Shown piece by piece: positions 31,850 through 43,817 of a stretch of DNA of 64,000 nucleotides. The first letter of the stretch is position 1; every line of letters begins with the position of its first letter. Source of the stretch: Cladocopium goreaui (lineage: Eukaryota; Sar; Dinophyceae; Suessiales; Symbiodiniaceae); contig CAMXCT020002001.1 of assembly GCA_947184155.2 (NCBI GenBank), forward strand, positions 848,501 to 912,500, read 5' to 3'. The position numbers were made by a program, and so were the translations under genes. The notes under the pieces are model-generated. The model was not told the origin of the DNA, did no database searches, and saw nothing but the letters and a program-made list of their open reading frames with translations.

Positions 31850-32121
31850 ACAACTATAGTTGGACGAGTAATCAGCCAACTTGCAACTAGTGGGCACTGC
31901 TGTAGTGACAGATCAGAGGACAGTGATAGTACAGAAACTTTGGGAGTTCAATACTCTAGAGTTCCTAGCATTGTTTCAATGGAAGATTTTGCATGAGCCC
32001 GCCCTCCAGCAAAGAATGTACATAATATACGTCGGCGTTACCAGGGTTTTCCCGGAATTTGACCGTTTATTCCCCAGTCAAATCTTCATAGATGAAAGGT
32101 TTCACAGCCTGAAACTTCTGT

Positions 32122-32392
32122 TACCCTCTGGTAATTTAACATAACTATGGAAAATCACCATTTTTAATGGGAAAATCCACTATAAATGGGTATTGTATAT
32201 TGTTGTAACATGTTACGACTATCTCCTTTTAAGTGCCTTGGCAAGATGCCCTGCCAAGAGTTGACACCGTTTTCTATTTTCAGTTTGAACCTGGCTTCAG
32301 TAGATCCACCATGTTTCATGGGAAAACTCACGACATTTCGATTGGGCCATGTTCTATGTCGCAAACTGTTATATAGTTTACCAGGCCGGGTA
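32122..32392. mobile_element. Family A element split by ~120 bp of foreign sequence
   Basis: Left TACCCTCTGGTAATTTAAC, right AGTTTACCAGGCCGGGTA, but the centre (about 32190-32310) is unique sequence with an open minus frame (ARFKLKIENGVNSWQG). Confidence 0.65.
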
Positions 32393-32468
32393 AATCCCAT
32401 AAGGCAATCCATTGATTTTTCAAAACACTCAGTCAGCCCAGGAATGCCGTTGCAGTTGGGTTTGCTCC
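32382..32468 (-). CDS. Exon candidate
   Basis: Reads SKPNCNGIPGLTECFEKS then MDCLMGF and TRP from the element end; donor CCTG|GTAAAC inside the family A end. Acceptor GCGTGAG is weak. Confidence 0.5.
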
Positions 32469-32686
32469 CTCACGCTCTACTGAGCAGTACTTGTTCGACC
32501 ACGCTCCACTTATTACAGACTGTACTGGTGATCCATTGTTGGTGTTCGGAAAATTTCTGCACATTGACTGTCATCGCTTGGATCAATTACCATCCATTTG
32601 GGGGATCCATGGGAATCCTGAAGGATTGTCCTGCGGGCGGCCCCGCACATAGCACTGCTTGACCCAGGGGTTGGAAGACTTCGTTG

Positions 32687-32811
32687 CTGGTTGGTGGCGG
32701 CTGCCTACCCCGAAAAATGATGGACGAATAAAGTCAGTTGGGATGATGTTTCCATTCCCAACTGGTTCTGGAAAGTCATAAAATTCCATGGTTCCAGTCA
32801 CCACCAACCAG
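32687..32811. mobile_element. Family B element
   Basis: CTGGTTGGTGGCGGC left, CACCACCAACCAG right. Confidence 0.8.
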
Positions 32812-33114
32812 ATAGATTCCACTAGAAATCGAGGTGATGTTCCCATTGTCAAACTCTTCATTGACCAAAGGGTAAAGCCATCATCGTCATCGTGGGGTCA
32901 TGGTCATGTCACTGAAGGTGTCCCATGAAAAATCGCTGACTTTGCCTCCAGCTAATGGCCTCATAGGTTTGATACCCTTCAAAAGCCCATCAATTCCCCA
33001 AGTTTTGCTAAGCCCACCCATTGTAATCCCCTTGTAATCCTTTTCTTCCCCGTGAAAAGCCCAATGTTTGCGACCAAAATCTCCCATTGATCCGCCATGT
33101 CCAGGGACAGACAC

Positions 33115-33253
33115 CTGGGCGTCGGCCTTCTTCCAACATCTTCCAACAGCCTGACCATCCCTCCGAGAGCTGAGGAAGCTTCGAGAGGAGTGGATGGAAC
33201 AACAGGGCCTCGCAGGGCGACCAAGGCCCGACGCAGGGCCAGGTTCCGAGGTG
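33115..33253 (-). CDS. Exon candidate
   Basis: 139 nt. Acceptor CCATTGAG, donor CCCAG|GTGTCT. Reads PRNLALRRALVALRGPVV, PSTPLEASSALGGMVRLL, EDVGRRPTP. Three frames are open here; this one has the most protein-like composition. Confidence 0.5.
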
Positions 33254-33619
33254 CTCAATGGTTTTCCAGTTGTCCAGTTTTTTCCGGATCAAACTGTGGT
33301 TCTTTATATACTATTATTGATACGAATAATAGTATAGTCAGTATAATATTCATGTCAAGAATGGAGAGAAGTGATATCAATCAGTAGCTAATTGGGACAG
33401 CAATAGTAATGTCAGGGAATAATAGATGTAATATAGCAGCTAACTACGGCTCATGGGGGTAAAACTATATAGCAAATGGGATTTCCAATAAACTTACCGT
33501 ATAGTTTGGACAGGTTCTAATGTTGGCTAAGATGTTTGAGGTTGCTGTTTTGAGCAGATCCATCACAATAAAATATGAAGTTGGCCCGGCAAAAATGAGG
33601 AGGTTGATGAGTTTATATA

Positions 33620-33727
33620 CTGGTTGGTGGTTGAGCCACCCCTCTGAAAAATATGAGTTCGTCAGTTGGGGGTATTATTCCCAATATATGGAAAGTCATA
33701 AAAGTCATGTTCCAAACCACCAACCAG
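33620..33727. mobile_element. Family B element with TATA flanks
   Basis: CTGGTTGGTGGTTGAGCC to CCAAACCACCAACCAG, flanked by TATA on both sides. Confidence 0.85.
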
Positions 33728-33839
33728 TATAATATGTTTAGGGAATCAATCATGGCCAATCCTAGATACGCACTTGCTTTGGTTAGAAAATATACCCAAC
33801 AACATTTGGGGGAAAAGAAAAAAGAAAACATTTGATTCC

Positions 33840-34400
33840 AAGCTGTGCCCAGTAATGTCCTAACTTAAATATGATATGTACTGATTAACCCCTTCCCAAA
33901 AATATGAAAAATTGATGAACATCGATCAGGAATCACCATCTCCCCTTGAGTTTTTGCTTGAAACCTTCTGTATGACGATGTGAAAACCAAGACCAATATC
34001 ATTTATAGCAACCTTCAGATAGAAAATACTGATCAATTGAACCTGTTCTATCCTTCTGGGGTACTACAGTAATCTTATCAATTCTTCATAGGTTTTCAGT
34101 GTTCCCGTCGTCGGCGAGAAAATCCCACCTTCCAGTCCAATGAGTAACACGTACGAGTCATTTGTCAATGGGTATAGGTCGAAATTTCGTACCGATAGTT
34201 TTTTTAACTCAACATAGACTAAAATCTGTGGTCCAGACTTGAAGTTTCACCCATCCCCGATGACCATCATTGACAAGTCCCTGAAACTCATATCCTAATG
34301 AATTGTGAAACTCGTCCTAGACACTAACTTAGTGGAATGTCTTGAATCATTCCTGTCGAAAAAAAAAAACATATTAAAAATCTGACCCACGACTTGGCTG
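33840..34400. other. No recognisable content
   Basis: No repeat family end and no convincing exon seen. Confidence 0.45.
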
Positions 34401-34804
34401 ATCTGGGGGTCTTTCATTCGGAAAAAAAAACATATAGGAAAAAAACATCAATTCGGTTGATCCTATGTGCGAATTCGAAAGAAACTGGGTTAGACCTCAT
34501 CTTCGGCTTTGCCTGAAAATTCAAGGGAAAAGCCTTAAGGCCATCGACTCGGTGATATATCTCGAAAAATCTCCAAGTTTGAATCTCCCAGTATTGGTGA
34601 CATCCCATGAATTAACCCGCCTGGAATCATCCGATATTAAATGTGTCACCCAAAAAATGTCACACTTGGAGGATCATTCCACAAATCGACATAACGCTGG
34701 CTAGTGAGTCCCCATTCAGTGGGTGATCCCATTTATAAATGGCTATGAGTCAAGCCGCCATACCATATTTTGACCATTTTTGACACATATTTTAGGGAAT
34801 AACC

Positions 34805-34957
34805 ATCAATGGGAATTTCAGGCTCCTAAAATGGAGGTACTGTACCATATACGGGCATATTTTGGGGGTATATTCCCTTACATAGGCCTGAAACATAGGC
34901 CAAAAATATATGGAATCGGTACCTCCAATTGTTATCGGTTCCTGAAATGGCCATTGT
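34805..34957. mobile_element. Family E element
   Basis: ATCAATGGGAATTTCAGGC to CCTGAAATGGCCATTG, inner arms AAAATGGAGGTAC / GGTACCTCCAATT. Confidence 0.65.
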
Positions 34958-35614
34958 TTTCATGACATGAACCATTCATTCACCAGCTATTTGAGGGTGT
35001 CGGAAAATACCAGGGCTTTGATCCCCGGGATCCTCCACTCTTTCCAGCATCGGCAGCAACATAAGGTCCTGCATGGAACATGGGTTTTTTTTTCCACAGA
35101 TTTTTGTGTTGGATCGGACTTTCCTTACATTGTTTGAGATTTCTTGGGACTATACATGATCTGCAAAAGCGAAAGGAATATTAACAAGGAGTTGACAGGA
35201 ATCAGCAGGAATCAGCATTGTATCACCAGATCGTATAAGTCTGGTCTGAATAAAAGGGAGAAACATCAACATTTTGCGTATATGAACCAACAAATGCTGA
35301 AGGCCTAGAAACAAAAATGGGGATTCACCCGTGTGTGCAAAACACGTAGTGTATTTCAAGCGAGGAAACAGCCGGTGATTTGCCAAACGGGTGTAAATAA
35401 CCAAGAACCGTAAAATGTCATCAGACACAGGATCTAGTTGATGGATGCTGATGATCTAGATGGCCTGCCATTGAATTTCCACATTGTGTAATCTATATTG
35501 ATGAAACATGTGCATTTTCATGGCGAATCTCGCAATGTTTCCACCGTTGCTTTGGTTGACACAATCCCCAAACCATCCCGCCGGTTGATCCATCCCATGA
35601 AATATTCCCAAGTT

Positions 35615-35718
35615 TACCCTCTGGTAAACTAACATAGCAATGGAAAATCACCATTTTTCATGGGAAAATCCACTATAAATGGCCATTTTCCATTGCTATG
35701 TTAGTTCACCAGTGGGTA
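35615..35718. mobile_element. Family A element
   Basis: TACCCTCTGGTAAACTAAC left, TTAGTTCACCAGTGGGTA right. Confidence 0.9.
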
Positions 35719-35924
35719 TCCCTATTTATGTATTGGCTAAATCACCATAATCACCATAATCACCATGAAATTGTTCGTAAAAAAAATCCCCAGGAAAAAA
35801 AAAAACAAGAACGAAACCCAAAAACCCAGCCGGTTGACCAGCTTATCTTGGCGACCGAGTTTCAATCATGTGGGGCGTTGTTCCGTTCCTAACCGCCGCA
35901 GGCGAGTTTTTTTTTGATCCAAAT

Positions 35925-36031
35925 CCGGTTGGTGGCATCGACCCCCCACTGAAAAATATACGTCAATTGGGATCATCATCCAAAATGAGGTGAAAAAATG
36001 CTGGAAATGAAACATGATTGAAACCAACCAG
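35925..36031. mobile_element. Family B element, decayed
   Basis: CCGGTTGGTGGCATCGACC left, TGAAACCAACCAG right. Confidence 0.6.
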
Positions 36032-36878
36032 AAATTCGTTCCTGACATATCTGGGTTCACTGAGATATTCCGGGAGTCCAAAAGTGAAAACCAAAGTTCG
36101 AATAAAGTGTTGGTGTGGGCGTTCCGCCGAAAAACTGCTTCAAACCTGTCAAAACGTGGGGATAGATCCGGGTAGAGATATGATGATGATTATTGGTGTA
36201 ACTATGGCGACCCCCAATAAAACTAGAAAAAACATATCCTACTCAAAAACGGTAAGCTGGTTTTTTCATGCTTTCCAAATTTTTGGGGGTTACCAAAAAC
36301 AAAAACGGTGAGCAAAGGATGAGGGCATCATCCGAAAATAAATGGGAATCAAATTGTGTCGGCCGTAGCTGGGCCACTCCCACTCAAAGTTCTTCCCATT
36401 AAAAAACATGAACCATTAAGAAACATTAGTGATCATCGTTCCAAGAGAAATGGAAAAGAGGCGAGCATGTGAAACTACCTGCCAAACACGGTGGTTGGGG
36501 ATGATTATATCTGGAGAAAGAACGGTCACTTGTGGCAAATTCGTCTTGAAGACTTGGCACTTGACCCAGTTATGAGATTGGGCCCGCACAACCAATTGGT
36601 TTACTGTTTACTGCTTGCATTTGTTTACTATCAGCTGCTCACCCGTTTCCAGGTCGGTCCAAGTTTTGATGGGCCCGCCGAGTTGGTTTTTATGGAATAA
36701 TCCAAAGCTTCACCCCGAGATGGTTTTCTGGCTCAATCGAAACTTGTCAGATGAGATCCCCAAAAAAAACGTATATAACTTTTTGGGATCTGATGCTTCA
36801 TGATTCTTATTGAATAATGAAATCCCATCTTTTCCCAATTAAGTCCCAAGCCAAGTTTCAAGAAACTGTCAGTCTTAC

Positions 36879-36982
36879 TGCTAGCCAGGGCCGCTTCCAA
36901 GTGGTCAAGCGCGCTAATGAGCCTGTCCTGACAATGGGCATCGCTGGGCTTGCCGGGGCCCAGGGTCCAATGTACAGTGGGC
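36879..36982 (-). CDS. Exon candidate with strong splice sites
   Basis: 104 nt. Acceptor with long pyrimidine tract (TTTCCTTTTCTCCTCAG), donor GTAAGA. Reads PLYIGPWAPASPAMPIVR then TGSLARLTTWKRPWLA. Confidence 0.65.
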
Positions 36983-37929
36983 CTGAGGAGAAAAGGAAAC
37001 CTGCAAGGCTGCTAACTTGATTCATAGTGCGTGGAAACTGGTGAGTCTGCAACAATCCCCAGGTGGAAGCTGGTTTGTAACCTCGATTGACTATACATAT
37101 ATGCCCTAAAAACCCTAGGTCTCGTTGTGACCTACCAAATTGCGTCACCTCGTGCAATGCACATGTTGCAGTCCCACTAGTGAGGGCGCGCGTCGAATTT
37201 TTGACAGGAAGTCCATCCTCTGATACATGATATCCCCATTTACATATCATATTAAAATATATATATACATCTATAATTATAGTTATAGCATGTTCTGGGT
37301 TCATATCTTACATACATATACATATACCATAGAGCTATTCACGGTGAGAATGATGCTCCAAGCGCCCACGGGTATTCACAATCGGATCCCCCGACTCCCC
37401 CAGCTGCAAACACCATTTTCTTCTGCCAAAAGAGGCCAGGTTTGCTAGCAGAAAAGATTTGCATCATGATTTATTATGATATACGTCCCACCCAAACAAA
37501 CACAAGATTGATCGACTTTCCTGCACTGACTTTGGTCCCTAACTCTGCCTTTCCGGGTGAGTTTGTGCGGCTCAGGGGTTCAACAGTAGTTCCCCAAACA
37601 GGGGCGCTCCCATATGCTCCAATTGGAAAATCATGCGGTAAACCCAATATATGGAAAACCCACCATGACTGGGGATGGTTGAAATTCCACCCATCAAAAT
37701 GCTGATGACTTGGGGATGGTTTATGACATTCAGTTTAGCACATTAACGATTTTTCTGTGGATTCCCCATGTCTGCTGGATTTTCCATGGCAGATTTCCAT
37801 AGCCTTAGCACTCACCATTCCAATTCCAGGGCTATGTCAGTGCTCAAAATTCTTGATCCACCCTCCAATGTCATCACATGGAAGATCCCCTATCAATAGA
37901 AGCTAAAACCTGGGAAAATCATCTAGAAA

Positions 37930-38195
37930 TCTGGGTAAACTATGATAAATGTATATAAATGTCACGTTCACCTGAATCTTGCGGCCATGTGAGGATGATT
38001 TTCCTCTTGTTTCTCCTACTAACCGTCATTCCAGGCTTCGGGAGAACAGTGAGATCGTTACCCTCTGGTATCTCTGGTAAACGTTTACACAACTATGGGA
38101 AATCACCATTTGTTAAGGGTAAATCCACTATTTCGATTGGGCCATTTTCTATGTCGCAAACTGTAAACGTTTACCAGGCCGGGTATAATTTACCC
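37930..38195. mobile_element. Family G element containing a family A insertion
   Basis: TCTGGGTAAAC left end and ATAATTTACCCA right end surround family A copy 38059-38185; interior ATTCCAGGCTTCGG matches copies at 7.9 and 54.3 kb. Confidence 0.6.
38059..38185. mobile_element. Family A element nested in family G
   Basis: TACCCTCTGG, a second CTCTGGTAAACG, and right end TTTACCAGGCCGGGTA. Confidence 0.8.
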
Positions 38196-38538
38196 AAAAC
38201 CATGTGGGATCGAAGATCTCCAAAACCCCTGTCCCCTCATTGCTGACCCAAACTGGTTATGAAAAAAGCGGCAAGTGGAAAGTCACCATTTTAGTAGAGC
38301 TAGGAAAGTGAAATCACCATTTTATAGCTATATAAATGCTATATAAATCATGTTTTTTTTTTATGTGTTTATCATCAAAATATACCTCTCTCCATAGCAT
38401 CCATAGCATCCATAAGCTGTTGCAATCCCTTCCGACAAAAAAATCTCCCTCGAATGCGACTCTGGGATGCGTTGGATCTACTGAGTTCGTTGACGTTAAA
38501 TCCTGGTGACGTTTGGGAAATCCCACTCAATAGCTAAC

Positions 38539-38642
38539 TTCCCTCTGGTAATTTAACATAGCTATTGAAAATGGCCATTTATAGTGAGTTTTCCCATTAG
38601 AAATGGTGATTTTCTATAGCTATGTTAGTTTACCAGAGGGTA
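38539..38642. mobile_element. Family A element
   Basis: TTCCCTCTGGTAATTTAAC left, GTTTACCAGAGGGTA right. Confidence 0.85.
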
Positions 38643-39189
38643 TCCCGCTTGGTTAATTAGAGTTATAGCTATAGTTGACCACTCAATTTTCGCAGATTGA
38701 AGGATTACTAGAATGATACTGAGAAAATTCTGGTATCTAGGCTTTTTCTCGGATTTTTGGCATAGATGATACTGTTTTAATATCTTAACCACAACTGGTG
38801 AAAAATGCTAAGACATCTCCCCGTGGGGAAACTGGTGAAAGTTTCATGCCGGAATTCTGGGGAGATCAGCAACAAATCCGGGGAGACTGGGAAGATCACA
38901 TGGTTTTTTTCACGAAAAAAAACTGACAAAATCGATAGCACTTTAGGAATAGTTACTAACTATAGCTACTATAGTTCATGGTGATATCAAAAATTCTGAT
39001 TTTGGCGAACTGAAGATCATATTCCAATTTTGTCCACCCTACCCTCCAGTGACCAGTGTCATCATGGCAATTGAAAATCCCCTATGGAGCTCCGATCCAT
39101 ATCACTCGCATAGGACTTATGACAAGGCCCACAAGGCCCACAATGGGATGAGTATATAAGTTGATATGTTCTTGATACACTAGTATCAG

Positions 39190-39285
39190 ATATTGTTGTT
39201 GCTATTCTTGTTCATATTTGTGTTGATATTTGTGTTGATATGTTTGTTGCTATGTTTGTTGATATGTTTGTTGCTATATTGTATG
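39190..39285. repeat. Degenerate 12-bp repeat
   Basis: GTTGATATGTTT / GTTGCTATGTTT alternate about eight times. Confidence 0.75.
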
Positions 39286-39423
39286 ATAGTATCACCCCAA
39301 TCATCACCAGATACCCATAAGAAAAAGGTCAACGCGTCACCAAGCTGAAAAATGGGTCTCCAACGGGCCATGTGGGATGGTTTATAGATAAGATGCTTCT
39401 CATCCCCCACGAAATTGCTTCAC

Positions 39424-39527
39424 TACCCTCTGGTAAACTACCATAGCTATTGAAAATGGCCATTTATAGTGAGTTTTCCCATTAAAAATTGTGATTTTCC
39501 ATAGTTATGTTAGTTCACCAGAGGGTA
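39424..39527. mobile_element. Family A element
   Basis: TACCCTCTGGTAAACTACC left, TTAGTTCACCAGAGGGTA right. Confidence 0.9.
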
Positions 39528-39870
39528 CCTAGTGTGAAAAAAAAGAACAAAACATATTCAGTCAGTTGGTTATATATATATATATATCCCAATAATATCC
39601 AATGATATCTGAGAATCTGATATTCCCTGATTTTGCTTTGTGGTTTTATATCCCATTATATCTCAATAATATCCCCACAAAAAATCATGTAAACCCCAAA
39701 TTCAGTTGGTCGTATATGCCATTGTAACATATCATCATATCCCTAATATGACTTGTAAATCCCACTAAACCCCTCTAGTACCCAAAAATCCCACTAAATC
39801 ATATTGAATGTCCCTAAATTCCCATGAAATGTCCCATTAAACCCCACTAAATCATATATTAAATCACCAT

Positions 39871-39977
39871 TACCCTCTTGTAATTCAACATAGCTATTGA
39901 AAATTGCCCATTTATAGTTCATTTACCCATTAAGGATTGTCATTGTCCATAGCTTTTTGTATGTTTACCAGAGGGTA
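39871..39977. mobile_element. Family A element
   Basis: TACCCTCTTGTAATTCAAC left, GTTTACCAGAGGGTA right. Confidence 0.8.
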
Positions 39978-40328
39978 AATCACCGTTAAATCCAACAATG
40001 GGATATAGCCTAGCCATATGATATAGCTAGTAATGGGGAAATCCTCTAGTATCCCATTGAAATCCCATTAAATCTCATCCACATCCTATTGAAATCCCAT
40101 TAAATCCCATTAAATCTCATTATCTTCCCGTAATATCCCATACAGGATGGGGCCCCCAGTCGATAGCTAAGATCCCTCATGAATATCCTATTGATTCACA
40201 TCCGATACGAAAGAAAGTGCCCTGCCCTGTTTCTTCTCCTCCTCCAGCGCTCCGCCGGGCGAGACACCCCAGGTCGGCCTGCCACCTGGAGAAAATGCTG
40301 GCATTTTACATGAAAACTGGGGTTGATT

Positions 40329-41023
40329 GATTTATGGAAAATGGGGGATCTATAGATTTTCATGGTGATTTTCCATGTGGATGTGATTTATTTTGATTTA
40401 TGGAAAATGGGGATCTATAGATTTTCATGGTGATTTTCCATGTGGATGTGATTTATTTTGATTTATGGAAAATGGGGATCTATAGATTTTCATGGTGATT
40501 TTCCATGTGGATGTGATTTATTTTGATTTATGGAAAATGGGGATCTATAGATTTTCATGGTGATTTTCCATGTGGATGTGATTTATTTTGATTTATGGAA
40601 AATGTGGATCTATAGATTTTCATGGTGATTTTCCATGTGGATGTGATTTATTTTGATTTATGGAAAATGGGGATCTATAGATTTTCATGATGATTTCCAT
40701 GTGGATGTGATTTATTTTGATTTATGGAAAATGGGGATCTATAGATTTTCCTGGTGATTTTCCATGTGGATGTGATTTATTTTGATTTATGGAAAATGGG
40801 GATCTATAGATTTTCATGGTGATTTTCCATGTGGATGTGATTTATTTTGATTTATGGAAAATGGGGATCTATAGATTTTCATGGTGATTTTCCATGTGGA
40901 TGTGATTTATTTTGATTTATGGAAAATGGGGATCTATAGATTTTCATGATGATTTCCATGTGGATGTGATTTATTTTGATTTATGGAAAATGGGGATCTA
41001 TAGATTTTCATGGTGATTTTCCG
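40329..41023. repeat. 65-bp minisatellite, ~10.7 copies
   Basis: Unit begins GATTTATGGAAAATGGGGA and contains CATGGTGATTTTCCATG. Copies differ at single bases (two carry CATGATGATTTCC). Confidence 0.95.
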
Positions 41024-41158
41024 GATGTTCATGGTGAAAGAAAAGATGTGGATGTTCATGGTGATGTTCAAGGGATTCTATGATTCCAAAGAGATTTGAC
41101 ATGGATCTCGGAGTTCATGCTGATTTAATGGGAGATTTACTGGATTTTAATGGGGATG

Positions 41159-41264
41159 TACCCTCCGGTAAACGTTTACATAACTGTGGAAAATCACCAT
41201 GTTCAATGGGTAAATCCACTATAAATTGTCATTTTCAATAGCTATGTTAAATTACCAGAGGGTA
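41159..41264. mobile_element. Family A element
   Basis: TACCCTCCGGTAAACG left, AAATTACCAGAGGGTA right; directly follows the 65-bp minisatellite. Confidence 0.85.
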
Positions 41265-41386
41265 TCACCTAGCACTACTATTTGCCTGTGTTCATCCCAG
41301 TGACATGTTGCGGAACTGTTCGCCGAATGGAAGCCGACAGAAACCCTAGGTTGTTATAACTGGGTTAACTACTCGTGGAATTCCTA

Positions 41387-41546
41387 CAAGGCGCTGTGCC
41401 CCCAATTGTAAGTTGGTTTATAACCCTCACAAACAAATGATATATTTATATGTGATATATATATATATGTGTCATCATGAAGCCTAGTTTTTAGAGTTAT
41501 AAAATGTTATAAACCAACTAAGCTAACTCTGGGACACCACGGTGTA
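41387..41546. mobile_element. Family F element, decayed
   Basis: TGTGCCCCCAATTG and AAGTTGGTTTATAAC versus TTATAAACCAACTAAGC and GGGACACCACGGTGT. Confidence 0.5.
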
Positions 41547-41559
41547 GACCAATAATTAT

Positions 41560-42290
41560 GGGTATAGGAGTACTTCCATAAGAAACCCTAATAGTATGGG
41601 AAGATCATGGGAATGCGGGTCCCAGTCCCTAGAAATTCTATGGACTACTAACTGGAATGAACCACAGGATTCATAATTCATGTTTCCGGATGTTTGGATA
41701 TATTGTCAGGCTCTGTGCTTAAAAGAAACAATATCATCAGCTTGATCAACAGATGGTTATAGCTTCCAGGTAAGGATTTCGGCATTTTTCGTGGTATGTC
41801 AACTATTTTCAACTCTTAGGTTTCGTCATTGACTCTTAGGTTTCGCAGTCTGAAAGTAGGGTACAAAAAAAAACCGATGGTTTCTCATTACTTACCCCAG
41901 ACAAAGCCGTGAAAACTGTTATATACTTAGTCCTAGTGATTCAACCCATCACCATCACCTGGGAGTCTCCAAACGGTCAATCGTTTTAGTATAAAAATAT
42001 CGTTTGTATAAACTCACCAAAGATTCAAAAGATTCAACCCCCAGTTACAGTTACATGGATTCAGATCAATGTGGTCCCACTCGAAAATCCTCCCCATTGT
42101 GTTTTCGTTTGTGGCAATGAGTATGACCCGCCATGATGAACTGGGATGTGTTAAGCTGACAGCCTTTAATAAAGCATGCTCAATAAGTTCACTTCACTGC
42201 AGATCAAGATTCTGAATCCCAAAGAATCCCAAAGGCTGTTGCTTAAAGCCTTCTTGAGGAAAACTTGTGTCGTGGCGGTGTGTATATGAT
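41560..42290. other. No recognisable content
   Basis: Intron-like sequence without a repeat family or confident exon. Confidence 0.4.
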
Positions 42291-42306
42291 AATATATATT
42301 ATATAT

Positions 42307-42416
42307 CTGGCTGGTGGTGCAATAACCATCTTGAAAAATATGAGTTCGTCAATGAGAAGGATGACATCCCATATATGAAATGGAAAATAAAATTCATGTT
42401 CCAAACCACCAACCAG
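42307..42416. mobile_element. Family B element with ATAT flanks
   Basis: CTGGCTGGTGGTGCAATAACC left, CCAAACCACCAACCAG right, flanked by ATAT. Confidence 0.85.
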
Positions 42417-42592
42417 ATATATATTCCAAGAGTTCTATCCATTTATCCAGATTCAGCAGGGCTTGGCAAATGTCCTAAATAAATATCAGCTAACTATCGA
42501 GGATACAGTCTCCAACAGATATAAACTCCAGTGATGTTCACTCTCTCTCCAAGACCAAACATCTGCCAAGCCACAAAAAAACGATAGAAAAA

Positions 42593-42695
42593 TGTGATAC
42601 ATAGCTATTGAAAATGGCTATTTATAGTGAGTTTCCCATTAAAAATGGTGATTTTCCAATATTTTCCATAGCCATGTTAGTTTACCAGAATGGTA
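42593..42695. mobile_element. Family A element without left terminus
   Basis: Interior from CATAGCTATTG to TTTACCAGAATGGTA. Confidence 0.65.
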
Positions 42696-42837
42696 GTTGA
42701 TGTCTGCCCCCCTGATTTTCCAACGTTCCAAGGTCTTTTCTGCATCTTTTTATATATGAATTCGCCCAGCCACTGAGCTAACTATAGGGTGGATCCCAAG
42801 GATCCCAAGGATCCCAAGGCTCCCATCCCCTCCCGAC

Positions 42838-42919
42838 CTGGCAGACGTTTGTAGGCCGAATGCGCCCCTTGCAGCTGATGGAAGAGCTGCCATTCCTCCG
42901 AAGACGGCGCGCGACTGAA
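42838..42919 (-). CDS. Exon candidate
   Basis: 82 nt. Acceptor CTCGCATCAG, donor CCAG|GTCGGG. Reads FSRAPSSEEWQLFHQLQ then GAHSAYKRLP. Confidence 0.6.
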
Positions 42920-43199
42920 CTGATGCGAGGCAAAACGGGACCTGGGCGCGCGATTTTTTGGACGGTCCAGCAGAAAATCTGGGGAAATTCGTGAGGAATG
43001 GGGAAAGTTGGGATTTAAATGATGCTATACAAATACTAGGATTTCAGAAAGAAAAATTGGAAGTTTAAAAATTGGGATGTGGCCCGGGCAAATATTTGGA
43101 TTTCAGAACCAAAAAATCAATATGATGTGGTTTAACTACTATATTTTCCTGCGCTAACTGCTCAAATGGGATCTCAAAACATGGCTAGCCCATCTTAGG

Positions 43200-43307
43200 T
43201 CAGTCCGATCGACTGCAGGATGCTATGACCCAGTCGCGCACCCTTCGCCCCAAACAAAAACCGCCAAGTTTCGCCAGCATTTTGCAGACTTGCTCCCCTC
43301 GTCCGAC
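43200..43307 (-). CDS. C-terminal exon candidate
   Basis: 108 nt from acceptor TTTCGCAG to TGA. Reads VGRGEQVCKMLAKLGGF then CLGRRVRDWVIASCSRSD. Confidence 0.55.
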   Translation of the reverse strand, partial: VGRGEQVCKMLAKLGGFCLGRRVRDWVIASCSRSD

Positions 43308-43449
43308 CTGCGAAATCTCCCGTTGGTGGCAGCTTCACTTAGAGGTTAGTGGCGGTTAGTGTGTTTGCCCAACTTCATGCCACCAATCCTGTTTGTGTGA
43401 GTCGAGTGTTGAATCCTGGTGGGACTTCCGATGTGACCATCATTTGTTC

Positions 43450-43562
43450 CCAAGGTCTCAGGCAATTTTGGACCACCACTTCAAATGCAAAGGTCTTCCA
43501 AGGAGTCCTAGCATTTCGTAACATATGGAGGACCAATGATGCGAAACAACACAGAAGCTGAA
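43450..43562 (-). CDS. Exon candidate, strand uncertain
   Basis: Acceptor GTTGCTTCAG, donor GTCACA. Reads LLCCFASLVLHMLRNAR, TPWKTFAFEVVVQNCL. The plus strand is also open (70 codons), so this is weak. Confidence 0.35.
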
Positions 43563-43627
43563 GCAACCCCTGGCCATGGAGGTATACCATCGTGGAAGAT
43601 ATATTTTCACATGGCTAAGTTTGGATA

Positions 43628-43734
43628 TACCCTCCGCTAATCAAACATAACTATGGAAAATCACCATTCTTAATGGGAAAACTCACTATAAATCACCATT
43701 TTCAATAGCAAACTGTTGACATAACCAGAGGGTA
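43628..43734. mobile_element. Family A element
   Basis: TACCCTCCGCTAATCAAAC left, CATAACCAGAGGGTA right. Confidence 0.8.
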
Positions 43735-43817
43735 CCCTCCGCTAAACATGGCAATGACATGCGTCCATCATCGTGTCAACGGGAGTTTCACTTGCCACAT
43801 TTGATGACCGGAGGGTG
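43732..43817. mobile_element. Family A element, decayed, abutting the previous one
   Basis: TACCCTCCGCTAAACATGG left, GACCGGAGGGTG right; shares GGGTACCC with its neighbour. Confidence 0.55.

Noticed and set aside
38059-38252. Apparent in-frame TRPEG scar joining VWVSNEGTGVLEIF to NDLTVLPKPG
   Set aside because: The flanks turned out to be the ends and interior of a family G element, so the open frame is probably chance.
42791-42994. Plus-strand open frame in a GC-rich island (ending WTVQQKIWGNS)
   Set aside because: The minus strand gives FSRAPSSEEWQLFHQLQ with both splice signals; the plus frame has none.
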